DNA of 32,734 nt, taken from the NCBI GenBank assembly GCA_030447275.1, contig JAUJPF010000033.1:1-32734 (forward strand), given 5' to 3'. Under the pieces are notes generated by a model, which did not search any database, had not been told where the DNA came from, and saw only the letters and a list, made by a program, of their open reading frames with translations. The position numbers were made by a program, and so were the translations under genes. Below, in pieces: positions 24,229 to 32,734 of this stretch (within the stretch, counting starts at the first letter, position 1; each line of letters starts with the position of its first letter). The DNA is from Solirubrobacteraceae bacterium (GTDB lineage Bacteria > Actinomycetota > Thermoleophilia > Solirubrobacterales > Solirubrobacteraceae).

Positions 24229-24722
24229 GCCGTCGGGGTCAGCAGCCGCTCGCGGACGGCGGCGTCGGCTCCGGGGCCGGGCGCGGCGCGGACGTCGTCG
24301 AGCGCCAGGTGGGCGCCGCAGGCCTCGCAGATGCGGCGGTCGTCGACGGCTCCGCCGCACCCGCGGTGCTCGATCGCGAGCGGCGGCCCGGTCTCGGCGC
24401 CGGAGTGGCGGTCGCCCCACTGCATGAGCGCGACGAGCGCGGGCCACAGGTCGCGGCCCATCGGCGTGAGGCGGTACTCGTGACGCGCCGGGCGCTCCTG
24501 GTAGCGGCGCCGCTCGAGCAGCCCCGCCTCGACGAGCCGCTGGAGGCGCGTGTTGAGGACGTTGCGCGCGACGCCGAGCGAGCGCTGGAAGTCGTCGAAG
24601 CGGCGGACGCCGAGGAACGCGTCGCGCAGGATCAGCAGCGTCCACCGCTCGCCCACCACCTCGAGCGTGCGCGCGACCGAGCACGTCTGGCCCTCGTAGG
24701 TGTTGTGCAGCACGAGGCACAT
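24225..24722 (-). CDS. HxlR-family transcriptional regulator with C-terminal zinc ribbon
   Basis: 165 residues. The N-terminal winged helix-turn-helix is a textbook HxlR domain: CSVARTLEVVGERWTLLILR, GVRRFDDFQRSLGVARNVLN, LVEAGLLERRRYQERPARHE, YRLTPMGRDLWPAL. The cysteine at residue 14 is the position that senses oxidants or electrophiles in some relatives. The last ~45 residues hold HRGCGGAVDDRRICEACG, a probable zinc ribbon. ATG 24722 has GGGAG five bases upstream and TATGAC 17 bases upstream on its strand, so unlike most genes here it has a leader. It is divergent from the alcohol-dehydrogenase-like gene by 46 bp and overlaps the secreted-protein gene downstream; either could be its target. 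Confidence 0.9.
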   Translation of the reverse strand: MCLVLHNTYEGQTCSVARTLEVVGERWTLLILRDAFLGVRRFDDFQRSLGVARNVLNTRLQRLVEAGLLERRRYQERPARHEYRLTPMGRDLWPALVALMQWGDRHSGAETGPPLAIEHRGCGGAVDDRRICEACGAHLALDDVRAAPGPGADAAVRERLLTPTA

Positions 24723-24739
24723 CGTAACTCCCGCGTTGC

Positions 24740-24745
24740 GTCATA
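24740..24745 (-). promoter_or_regulatory. Candidate -10 box (TATGAC) of the HxlR regulator gene
   Basis: On the minus strand TATGAC lies 17 bases before ATG 24722, leaving room for a short leader that holds the GGGAG ribosome-binding site (24728-24732). It sits in the 46-bp divergent gap, next to the plus-strand box at 24754, so one bound regulator could act on both promoters. Confidence 0.4.
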
Positions 24746-24753
24746 GGACCGGT

Positions 24754-24759
24754 TAGGTT
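24754..24759 (+). promoter_or_regulatory. Candidate -10 box (TAGGTT) of the Fe-ADH-like gene
   Basis: TAGGTT is followed by nine bases and ATG 24769 with no Shine-Dalgarno sequence, a leaderless layout. The promoter would serve the Fe-ADH, TldD, TldE and P1 peptidase genes. Confidence 0.45.
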
Positions 24760-24768
24760 CTTCGCCCG

Positions 24769-25728
24769 ATGCGCGAGTTCACGTGGCACGACGGCGACCG
24801 CACGATCCGGTTCGGTCGCGGCGCCGTCGCCGGCGCGCGCGACCTGCTCGGCGACGACTACGCGCTGCTGACGACGCCGCGCGCCGAGGGCGACGCGCCC
24901 GGCGTCGTCGCCGGGGCGCGCAGCGTCCACCACGTCGGCCCCGGGCTCGTCGACGAGCTGTCGGCGGCGCTGCTCGGCGAGGTCGAGGACGCGCCGGTGC
25001 TCGCCGCGCTCGGCGGCGGCCGCGTGATCGACGTCGCCAAGGCCGTCGCCGGCGGGCGCGGCGGCCGCCCGCGCGTGGCCGCGATCCCCACCACGCTGTC
25101 GGCGGCCGAGATGACGCGCATCCACCGGCTTCCCGCCGGCGTCGACGGCGCCGTGCGCGTGCGGCCGGCGATCGTCGTGAACGACCCCGCGCTGTGCGCG
25201 TCGCAGCCCGAGGACCACCTCGCCGCGAGCGCCGCCAACAGCCTCGGCCACGCGGTCGAGGCGCCGCTCACCGACCAGGCGAGCCCCGTCCCGTCGCTCG
25301 CCGCGGAGCAGGCGGTCGCGCTCACGCTCGGCGCGTACGCGGGCGACGTCGTCGACGGCGACGCGCTCGCGCTCGCCGCGCTGCTCTCGGGCTACGCGAT
25401 CGACGCCAACCACTACGGGCTGCACCACGTCCTCAGCCAGACGCTCGTCCGCGTCGGCGGCGTCGGCCACGGCCCGGCCAACGCCGCGATGCTGCCGCAC
25501 ACGATCGGCGCGCTGGAGGGCCGCGGCGACGTGCCGCCCGAGGCACGCGACCTCGCCCGCGACCTGGCCCGCCGGGCCGGCGCCGAGCGGCTGCGCGACC
25601 TGGGCGTCGAGCGGCCGGCGCTCGAGCGCGCCGCCGACGCGGCCGCCGCGCGCGAGGCCGACCTCGCCCGCACCCCACCGGCGGCGAGCCGCCGCGAGGT
25701 GCTCGCGCTCTACGAGGCCGCCTGGTGA
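24769..25728 (+). CDS. Iron-containing alcohol dehydrogenase family, maleylacetate reductase-like
   Basis: 319 residues. The NAD(P)-binding part has LAALGGGRVIDVAKAVAGG, matching GGGSxxDxxK, and VAAIPTTLSAAEMTRIH, close to the IPTTxxGSEMT segment of maleylacetate reductases. The metal-binding region includes SLGHAVEAPLTDQ and NHYGLHHVLSQTLVRVGGVG followed by HGPANAAMLPH. The protein is about 30-40 residues shorter than usual, mostly in the N-terminal and loop regions. It probably reduces a keto acid or aldehyde; maleylacetate is a guess because no ring-cleavage genes are nearby. ATG 24769 is fixed by the box at 24754. Its stop overlaps the GTG of tldD, so it begins the tldD-tldE-P1 peptidase operon. 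Confidence 0.82.
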   Translation: MREFTWHDGDRTIRFGRGAVAGARDLLGDDYALLTTPRAEGDAPGVVAGARSVHHVGPGLVDELSAALLGEVEDAPVLAALGGGRVIDVAKAVAGGRGGRPRVAAIPTTLSAAEMTRIHRLPAGVDGAVRVRPAIVVNDPALCASQPEDHLAASAANSLGHAVEAPLTDQASPVPSLAAEQAVALTLGAYAGDVVDGDALALAALLSGYAIDANHYGLHHVLSQTLVRVGGVGHGPANAAMLPHTIGALEGRGDVPPEARDLARDLARRAGAERLRDLGVERPALERAADAAAAREADLARTPPAASRREVLALYEAAW

Positions 25729-27167
25729 TCGACGAGCTCGTCGACCTCATGGCCGCGGTCGACGGCCGCTGCGCGTACGCCGAGGCGCGCCGCGTCGCCC
25801 GCGTCGAGCAGCGCGCGGGCGTGCGCAATGGCCGTGTCGACGTCGCCTCGCACGAGGAGGCCGACGGGATCGGCGTCCGCGTCCGCGTCGGCGGCGCGTG
25901 GGGCTTCGCGGCGACGCGGGACACGAGCCGGCCCGGCGCCGAGCAGGCCGTCGCCCGCGCGATCGCGCTCGCCGCCGCGCAGCCCGCCGCCGCCGACCGC
26001 CCGCGCACCGACGAGCCGCCGGCGCGCGGGCACTGGTCGCACCCGGTCGAGCGCGACCCGACCGCGGTGCCGCTCGACGAGAAGCTCGCGCTCCTCGCGG
26101 CCGCCGACGAGGCGCGGCGCGGCGACCCCCGCGTCGTCCGCCCCGACGCGGTCTGCGTCGCGACGGAGAGCCTGCAGGCGTTGGCGGCGGGCGGTTCGAC
26201 CGAGGGCGCGGCGTGCACGCAGGACCGCACGACCTGCGGCGCCGGCATCGCGGCGGTCGCCGTCGAGGGGACCGAGCTCCAGACGCGCACGTATCCCACG
26301 GTGCACGGCGGGCACGTCGCGCTCGCTGGCTGGGAGCACGTCCTGGCGCTCGAGCTGGCGGCGCACGCGCCGCGGGTCGCCTCGAGGCCGTGGAGCTGCT
26401 CACGGTCGCCGCCGTGCCCGGCCGGCCGGCACACGGTCGTCCTGCACCCCGAGCAGCTCGAGCTCCAGATCCACGAGTCGGTGGGCCACGCGCTCGAGCT
26501 CGATCGCATCCTGCTCGGCGAGGCCGCCTACGCGGGCACGAGCTGGGTCCAGCCGCACGACCTCGGGTCGCTGCGCTACGGCTCCGAGCACATGACGATC
26601 ACCGCCGACGCGACCCTGCCCGGCGCGCTCGGCACGTTCGGCTGGGACGACGAGGAACGCCGGCGCGCCGCACGACGCTCGTCGAGAACGGCATCCTGCG
26701 GGCGGCGCTGAGCGACCGCGAGTCCGCCGCGACAGTCGGCGCGGCCTCGACCGGCTGCGCCCGCGCCGACAGCTTCGAGCGCCAGCCGATCGTACGGATG
26801 ACCAACGTCTCGCTCGACCCCGGCGACGCCGGGTCGTTCGCCGACCTGCTGGCCGACACCGGCGAGGGGCTGTACCTGGAGACGAACCGGTCGTGGTCGA
26901 TCGACGACCGGCGGCTGCACTTCCAGTTCGCGACCGAGATCGCCCGCGAGATCAAGGGCGGCGAGCTGGGGCGCCTGTACCGCAACCCGTCCTACACCGG
27001 CACGACGCCGTCGTTCTGGGCGTCGCTCGACGCGGTGTGCTCGGCGGAGGAGTGGCAGCTCTGGGGCGTCACCGACTGCGGCAAGGGCGAGCCCGGCCAG
27101 TTCATGGCGGTCTCCCCACGGCGCGGCGCCGGCGCGGTTCCGCGACGTCGAGGTCGGCGTCGCGTGA
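25725..27167 (+). pseudogene. tldD: TldD metalloprotease subunit, interrupted by four indels
   Basis: GTG 25725 overlaps the upstream stop. Joined across frames this is a full-length TldD of about 480 residues. The zinc motif HExxxH is intact (LQIHESVGHALELDRILLG), as are TGCARADSFERQPIVRMTNV, FATEIAREIKGGELGRLYRN and TDCGKGEPGQFMAVS. Breaks: a missing base near 26380 compensated by an extra one near 26406 (between them the correct frame reads EAVELLT); a missing G near 26656 (WDDEGTPARRTTLVENG continues in the new frame); an extra C near 27114, after which SHGAAPARFRDVEVGVA reaches TGA 27167. TldD pairs with TldE to trim peptides, such as leader peptides, in the cytoplasm. Conserved motifs with no internal stops point to sequence errors more than decay. 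Confidence 0.85.
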
Positions 27168-28517
27168 CGGAGCTCGAGCTGGCGGCGCGCGCTCGCCCAC
27201 GCGGCCAGCGGCGCGCAGGTCAACGTCGTGCGCGAGCGCTCGCTGCACGCGCGCTTCGCCGCTCCGCTCCGACGCAGCTGACCGAGGTCGACGCTCTGGA
27301 CGTCCACGTGATGGTCATCCGCGACGGGCAGACCCGGGACGGCGGCGACGAACCGCGTCGACGACGACGCGCTGCGCGAGGTCGCCGCGCGCGCAGCCGC
27401 CTCCGCCGACGCGGCGGCGGGCTCCGGCGTCGGCCGACCACCCCGGCCTGCCCGAGCCGGAGCCCTACCGCGGGCACGCCGGCCACGACGCGCGCACCGC
27501 CGCGCTCGATCCCGAGACCGCCGCCGCCGCGCTGCGGACGGCGTTCGCGGTCGCCGCCGAGGCGGGCGCCGAGGCGTTCGGGATCTGGACCGCGGGCGAG
27601 GTGCGCACGGCGGTCGCGTCGTCGGCGGGCATCGAGGCCGAGGACGCGGTGACCGACGCGTTCCTGAAGGTCGTCGTCCGCGACGCCGACGGGCGCAGCG
27701 GCATGGCCACCGCCGCCGCCGTCGCCGCCGCCGCCATCGACCCGGAGGACGTCGCGCGGCGTGCCGCGGCGCTCATGCCGCGCGGGGCGCTGGCCGAGCT
27801 GGCGCCCGGTACGTACCCGGTCGTCCTCGGCCCGCAGGCGGTCGCGACGCTGCTCGAGCTCCTCGGCGGCCTCGCCTTCAACGGCATGGCCCACGCCGAG
27901 GGGCGCGGCGCGCTCGCCGGCCGTCTCGGCACGCGGATCGCCGCCGCGTCGATCAACCCTCAGCGACTCCCCGCGCTTCACCGGGACGCTGCCGCGCGCG
28001 TTCGACGCCGAGGGCGTTCCCCAAGGCGCCGCTGCCGCTCGTGCAGGACGGCGTCGCCCACCGCGTCGTCCACGACGTCCGCTCGGCGGCCCGCGCCGGG
28101 GCGGCGCCCGTTCCACCGGCCACGCCACCGCGCCCGGGGCTCGCCGTGGGGCCCCGGGCCGACCAACCTCGTGCTCGTCGGCGGCGGCGCCGAGGACGAG
28201 GCCGAGCTGGCGCGGCCGATCGAGCGCGGGCTCTTCGTCAACCGGCTCTGGTACGTGAACCCGGTGCGCGAGAAGGAAACCCTGCTGACCGGCGTCACGC
28301 GCGACGGCACGTTCCTGATCGAGGACGGCGAGATCGGGCGGCCGGTGCGCGACGTGCGCTTCACCGACACCGCGCTCGGCGTCCTCGAGCGCACGCAGGC
28401 GCTCACCGCCCGCCCGCGGCTCGTCAGCGAGGCCGACTTCTACGGGCGGCGCTTCGCGACCGGCACGGTGTGCCCGGCGCTGCGCTGCTCGGGGCTGCTC
28501 ATCACGGGGGCTCGTAG
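27164..28517 (+). pseudogene. pmbA: TldE/PmbA metalloprotease partner, interrupted by about nine indels
   Basis: GTG 27164 overlaps the tldD stop. The protein is recognisable in pieces from three frames: MTELELAARALAHAASGAQV, PEPEPYRGHAGHDARTAALD, TAGEVRTAVASSAGIEAEDA, VVLGPQAVATLLELLGGLAF, LSDSPRFTGTLPRAFDAEGV, STGHATAPG, GPGPTNLVLVGGGAEDEAEL, GLFVNRLWYVNPVREKETLL and VCPALRCSGLLITG. Probable indels lie near 27185, 27260, 27335, 27420, 27958, 28020, 28105, 28137 and 28508, many at G or C runs. TldE lacks the zinc motif and forms a heterodimer with TldD. The sequence between breaks is well conserved, so the gene is probably intact in the organism. The corrected stop is TAG 28515-28517. Confidence 0.8.
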
Positions 28518-29449
28518 TGCTCCCGACCGGGTTCGAAGCCGGCCACGCCACCGACCTCGAGCGGGCCACGGCTGCACGGTCATCCTGGCTCCGGAGGCCG
28601 GCGCCGTGGGCGGCGTCGAGGTGCGCGGCGGCGGCCCGGGCGCGCGCGAGACAGACCTCCTTCCCCCGCCGCGCTCAGCCGCCCGATCCACGGCGTCGTG
28701 TTCAGCGGCGGCAGCGCGCGCGGACTGGCGGTGGCGAGCGAGGTCGCCGACCTCGTCGCCGCGCATGGCCGCGGCTACCGCACCTACCTCGGGCACCTCG
28801 TGCCGCTCGTCCCCGCCGCGGTGGTCTACGACCTGGGCCTGGGCGATCCGGCGTGGCCGGCCCGAGGCGGCCCACGCGGCGTTCGAGCGCGACCGCCGAT
28901 CCCGCACGCGGCACGGTCGGCGCGGGCACCGGGTGCACCGTGGGGAAGCTGCTCGGCCTCGACCACGCGACCAAGGGCGGCGTCGGGGTCGCGGCGGAGC
29001 AGGTGGGCGGGTGCACGGTCGCCGCGCTCGCGGTCGTCAACGCGATCGGCGACGTCATCGCCGAGGACGGGGCGGTGCTCGCGGGGCCGTACCGCGACGG
29101 GCGCTACCACCGGACGGTCGACGCGCTGCGCGCGGGCGCGCTCCCCCCGGTCCTCGACGGCGAGGCGACGACGCTCGTGTGCGTGATGGTCGACGCGGCG
29201 CTCGACCGCGTCGGTGCGTGGCATGTCGCGCGCGCGGCGACGACCGGCTGCGCGCGCGCCGTCGACCCGACCGCCACCCAGTCGGACGGCGACGCGTGCT
29301 TCGTGCTCGCGGCGGGCGAGGCGTCGCCCGACCCGCTCGCCCTCCAGGCCGTCGCGCCCCACGTCGTCGCCGCGGCGATCCGTGACGCCGTGCTCCAGGC
29401 GACGCCGCTCGCCGGCTGCGCCTCGGTGGCCTCGCGCGCCCGACGGTGA
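28517..29449 (+). pseudogene. P1-family peptidase (DmpA-like L-aminopeptidase/D-esterase), interrupted by about four indels
   Basis: GTG 28517 overlaps the TAG of pmbA. In-frame pieces: LPTGFEAGHATDLERAT, then GCTVILAPEAGAVGGVEVRG, RPIHGVVFSGGSARGLAVAS, TVGAGTGCTVGKLLGLDHAT, GGCTVAALAVVNAIGDVIAE, DGEATTLVCVMVDAALDRVG and QSDGDACFVLAAGE. These match the Ntn-hydrolase P1 family, in which self-cleavage frees a nucleophile in the (N)TT segment; here the segment reads EATTLVCVM. Breaks lie near 28570 (missing G), 28667 (missing C), 28858 and 28895 (extra bases). Joined, it has about 310 residues, normal for the family. It releases N-terminal residues from short peptides. As the last gene after tldD-tldE it could finish peptides produced by that complex, which is inference. 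Confidence 0.82.
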
Positions 29450-29464
29450 GCGCGCCACGATCCG

Positions 29465-30340
29465 GTGTGCGCACCGGCCGCCGGGTACCGGTCGGCCCTG
29501 GAGGTCGCGGGCGGGAGCGTCATCTTCCTCGCGTTCGTCGTGCTCTTCTTCGTCGCGCTCGCGTACGGCTACTGGTCGGTCAAGGGCAGCGGGATCAACG
29601 CGCGGCGCGACCGGACCGGCCTCGTCAGCGTCGGCAAGGACCCGACGACCGACGTCAGCACGTGGGGGCGCGGGAGCGCCTCGAGCCGCTCCCGCAAGCG
29701 GCGGATGACGCCGCTCGAGAACCGGACCGCCGAGGCCATCGACGCGACCGCCGGCGAGGGGCGCGACCCCGCCTGGCGCGCGCGGGTCGGCTCGACGGTC
29801 CAGCTCGCCGCCCCGGTCGACCGGTCGCGCGACCATGTCCGCGGCCCGGACGACGCCGAGGTCACGCTCGTCGAGTACGGCGAGTACGAGTGCCCGTACT
29901 GCAAGGAGGCGCACACGACCGTCGGCGAGCTCGAGGAGCGCTTCGGCGACGCGCTGCGGCTCGTCTACCGCCACCTCCCGCTCGAGGTCCACCCGCACGC
30001 CGAGGGCGCGGCGATCGCCGCCGAGGCCGCCGCGCGGCAGGACCGCTTCTGGGAGATGCACGACGCGATCAACCGCGCGAAGAAGGCGCCGACGCCGGAA
30101 CTGGTGCGGACGCTGGCCACGAAGATCGGGCTCGACCCCGACCGGTTCGAGGCCGACCTCGCCGACCCGGCGCTGCGCACCCGCGTCCGCGTCCGCGAGG
30201 ACTTCGACAGCGGGCTCGCGAGCGGCGCCAACGGGACGCCGACCTTCTTCCTCAACAACGTGCGCTACGACGACGACTTCGCCGTCGAGGAGCTGGCGGC
30301 CGCCGTCGAGGCGGCGCGGGCGGTGGCGGCTAGAGCCTGA
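29465..30340 (+). CDS. Membrane-anchored DsbA-like thioredoxin-fold protein
   Basis: 291 residues from GTG 29465. One helix near the N-terminus (SVIFLAFVVLFFVALAYGYW) anchors the protein. A ~60-residue linker rich in Gly, Ser and Arg follows, then a thioredoxin fold from about residue 110: VEYGEYECPYCKEAH holds the CPYC redox pair, FWEMHDAINRAKKAP is the helical insert, and NGTPTFFLNNVRY holds the cis-Pro loop. Such proteins oxidise or isomerise disulphides outside the cytoplasm, and the family often sits near cytochrome c genes, as here. ATG 29706 (MTPLENRTAEAI) could be a separate start for the soluble domain if the front part is another small gene joined by an indel. The end overlaps secG by 11 bp, convergently. 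Confidence 0.8.
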   Translation: MCAPAAGYRSALEVAGGSVIFLAFVVLFFVALAYGYWSVKGSGINARRDRTGLVSVGKDPTTDVSTWGRGSASSRSRKRRMTPLENRTAEAIDATAGEGRDPAWRARVGSTVQLAAPVDRSRDHVRGPDDAEVTLVEYGEYECPYCKEAHTTVGELEERFGDALRLVYRHLPLEVHPHAEGAAIAAEAAARQDRFWEMHDAINRAKKAPTPELVRTLATKIGLDPDRFEADLADPALRTRVRVREDFDSGLASGANGTPTFFLNNVRYDDDFAVEELAAAVEAARAVAARA

Positions 30341-30557
30341 TGAGGACGATCGTGTTGATCGTCCACAGCACGGCGAAGAAGACGGTCCAGCGGTTCAGGT
30401 TGCGCTCGACGAGCGAGCCGCCGCCGAACGGGCCCGAGCCGGTGCCGACGCCGAACGCGCCCGACAGGCCGGCGTCCTTCCCCGAGTGCATGAGCACGAG
30501 GAAGATGACGGCGATCGACAGCAGGACCTGGATGACCGAGAGGATGTTCTCCAGCAC
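30330..30557 (-). CDS. secG: SecG, preprotein translocase subunit
   Basis: 75 residues: two hydrophobic helices (SVIQVLLSIAVIFLVLMHSG and RWTVFFAVLWTINTIVLI) joined by the diagnostic cytoplasmic loop GLSGAFGVGTGSGPFGG. SecG assists SecYE in protein export. GTG 30557 has TATCCT eight bases upstream on its strand and no Shine-Dalgarno sequence. It lies 24 bp after the CcmI-like gene, so it may be read from its own promoter as well as from the operon. Confidence 0.95.
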   Translation of the reverse strand: MLENILSVIQVLLSIAVIFLVLMHSGKDAGLSGAFGVGTGSGPFGGGSLVERNLNRWTVFFAVLWTINTIVLIRL

Positions 30558-30565
30558 GGGGCGGA

Positions 30566-30571
30566 AGGATA
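30566..30571 (-). promoter_or_regulatory. Candidate -10 box (TATCCT) of secG
   Basis: On the minus strand TATCCT is followed by eight bases and the GTG start at 30557, a leaderless layout. It lies in the 24-bp gap after the CcmI-like gene. A possible TTGGAC further upstream is 22 bp away, too far for a good -35. Confidence 0.45.
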
Positions 30572-30581
30572 GCCGCGGCGA

Positions 30582-30860
30582 TCAGCGCAGCGCGTCCAAC
30601 TCGCGCAGGATCGCCACGGCCTCCGCGCGCAGCTGACGGTCGAGCGTCCGGAAGTCCTCGTCCGAGAGCTTGCCGGTGCGGCGGTCGAGCTCGAGCTCGC
30701 GGATCTCTCGGTACTTGGCGTCGCGCGCCGCCTCGAGCCGCTGGCGCTCGGCGAGATGGGCGTCCTCGGCCGCCTGCGGCCCGGCGCGCAACGGCGAGCC
30801 GACGAGCCACACGACGAGCGCGAGCGCGACGAGGATCGCCAGGAAGACCAGCGCGTCCAG
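30582..30860 (-). CDS. CcmI-like small membrane protein of cytochrome c assembly (start uncertain)
   Basis: The open frame begins after TGA at 30873-30875. From CTG 30860 it gives 92 residues: a membrane helix (LDALVFLAILVALALVVWLV) and a charged helical part with AKYREIRELELDRRTGKLSD and EDFRTLDRQLRAEAVAILRE. That pairing of one helix with an RELE-D-x-x-TGKLS-x-x-D segment is typical of the N-terminal part of CcmI-type proteins. The only ordinary start codon is GTG 30812, which would remove most of the helix, so the true start is either CTG, displaced, or lost through an indel or by the 146-bp element that abuts it. It follows ccmF on the same strand, as expected for a cytochrome c maturation cluster. 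Confidence 0.65.
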   Translation of the reverse strand: MDALVFLAILVALALVVWLVGSPLRAGPQAAEDAHLAERQRLEAARDAKYREIRELELDRRTGKLSDEDFRTLDRQLRAEAVAILRELDALR

Positions 30861-30873
30861 GGCCGTGCCGGGT

Positions 30874-31019
30874 CAGGCGACGTTCGCCGCGTGGCCGGCG
30901 CAGCGATCGTCGTGGCTGGCAAGGACGCAGACCCGAAGGAGTGCCTCCAGGCACTTCGAGCGGTCGAGGACGCCGCCAGGCGCGACGAGGGCAAGCCGGA
31001 ACGTGGTGAATGTCGCCTG
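30874..31019. repeat. 146-bp imperfect palindromic element between ccmF and the CcmI-like gene
   Basis: CAGGCGACGTTCGCC (30874-30888) and GGTGAATGTCGCCTG (31005-31019) are inverted repeats matching at 13 of 15 positions. The exact middle carries a small hairpin, GTGCCT-CC-AGGCAC (30941-30954). The arms between show further partial complementarity (CCGGC and TCGTCG blocks in register). It fills nearly all of the 153 bp between the ccmF stop and the CcmI-like frame. It could be a MITE-like remnant, an intergenic repeat or a structured RNA. No target-site duplication is obvious. Confidence 0.5.
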
Positions 31020-31027
31020 GCTCGGCA

Positions 31028-32734
<1,707 letters not shown>

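Noticed and set aside
26376..28900. Real evolutionary decay of the tldD-tldE-P1 peptidase operon
   Set aside because: Motifs are intact, indels include compensating pairs a few codons apart, and no internal stops have accumulated in the correct frames. Sequence error is the simpler reading, though read data are needed.
30873..31027. C-terminal extension of ccmF through the palindromic element in another frame
   Set aside because: The ccmF frame proper ends at 31028. The extension belongs to a different frame and to the palindromic element, with no family support.

Overview
The window is about 32.7 kb of very GC-rich DNA (roughly three quarters G+C) with tightly packed genes, many GTG starts and start/stop overlaps. 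The gene content (an LPxTG-type small surface protein, a CcmF-type cytochrome c assembly protein, SecG, and many promoters placed for leaderless transcripts) fits a high-GC actinobacterium. A Thermoleophilia/Solirubrobacterales-like organism is my best guess from general resemblance; no marker in the window proves it. I see no tRNA, rRNA, CRISPR array or insertion sequence.

Positions 1-22351 hold a large exopolysaccharide/capsule locus on both strands. The left arm (minus strand, 1-5074) encodes a GT4 glycosyltransferase cut by the window edge, an ExoA-like GT2 glycosyltransferase, an O-antigen ligase/polymerase-type membrane protein, and a chain-length regulator fused to a BY-kinase. Then come two GT4 transferases (5193-7432, plus), a third (7437-8621, minus), a MOP-family flippase (8648-10096), an APH-fold kinase, a polysaccharide deacetylase and a PHP-type tyrosine phosphatase that is a likely partner of the BY-kinase (10116-12954). 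A cyclic-di-GMP-I riboswitch (about 13071-13147) precedes a secreted protein (13186-14710) whose frame is broken at a run of nine C. A FemAB/BioF2-type acyltransferase, a second Wzy-like protein with C-terminal TPRs, a small LPxTG protein, the initiating polyprenyl-phosphate sugar-phosphate transferase, a second FemAB-like protein and an ATP-grasp ligase complete the locus. Together these supply initiation, elongation, flipping, polymerisation, length control and decoration, with a c-di-GMP input.

Positions 22351-25728 hold a metallophosphoesterase, a second copy of the secreted-protein family translationally coupled to an HxlR-type regulator, and a divergent iron-containing alcohol dehydrogenase/maleylacetate-reductase-like gene.

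Positions 25725-29449 encode TldD, TldE/PmbA and a P1-family (DmpA-like) peptidase in one probable operon. All three are interrupted by many single-base indels (about 17 in 2.5 kb) while their conserved motifs stay intact, so base-level errors are more likely than gene decay.

Positions 29465-32734 hold a membrane-anchored DsbA-like thioredoxin, secG, a CcmI-like small protein and ccmF (5' end outside the window). A 146-bp imperfect palindromic element lies between ccmF and the CcmI-like gene.

The most interesting signals are the c-di-GMP riboswitch with its candidate translational switch, the paralogous secreted family, the recurring TANNNT-N6-10-start layout that implies leaderless transcripts, and the palindromic element near ccmF.
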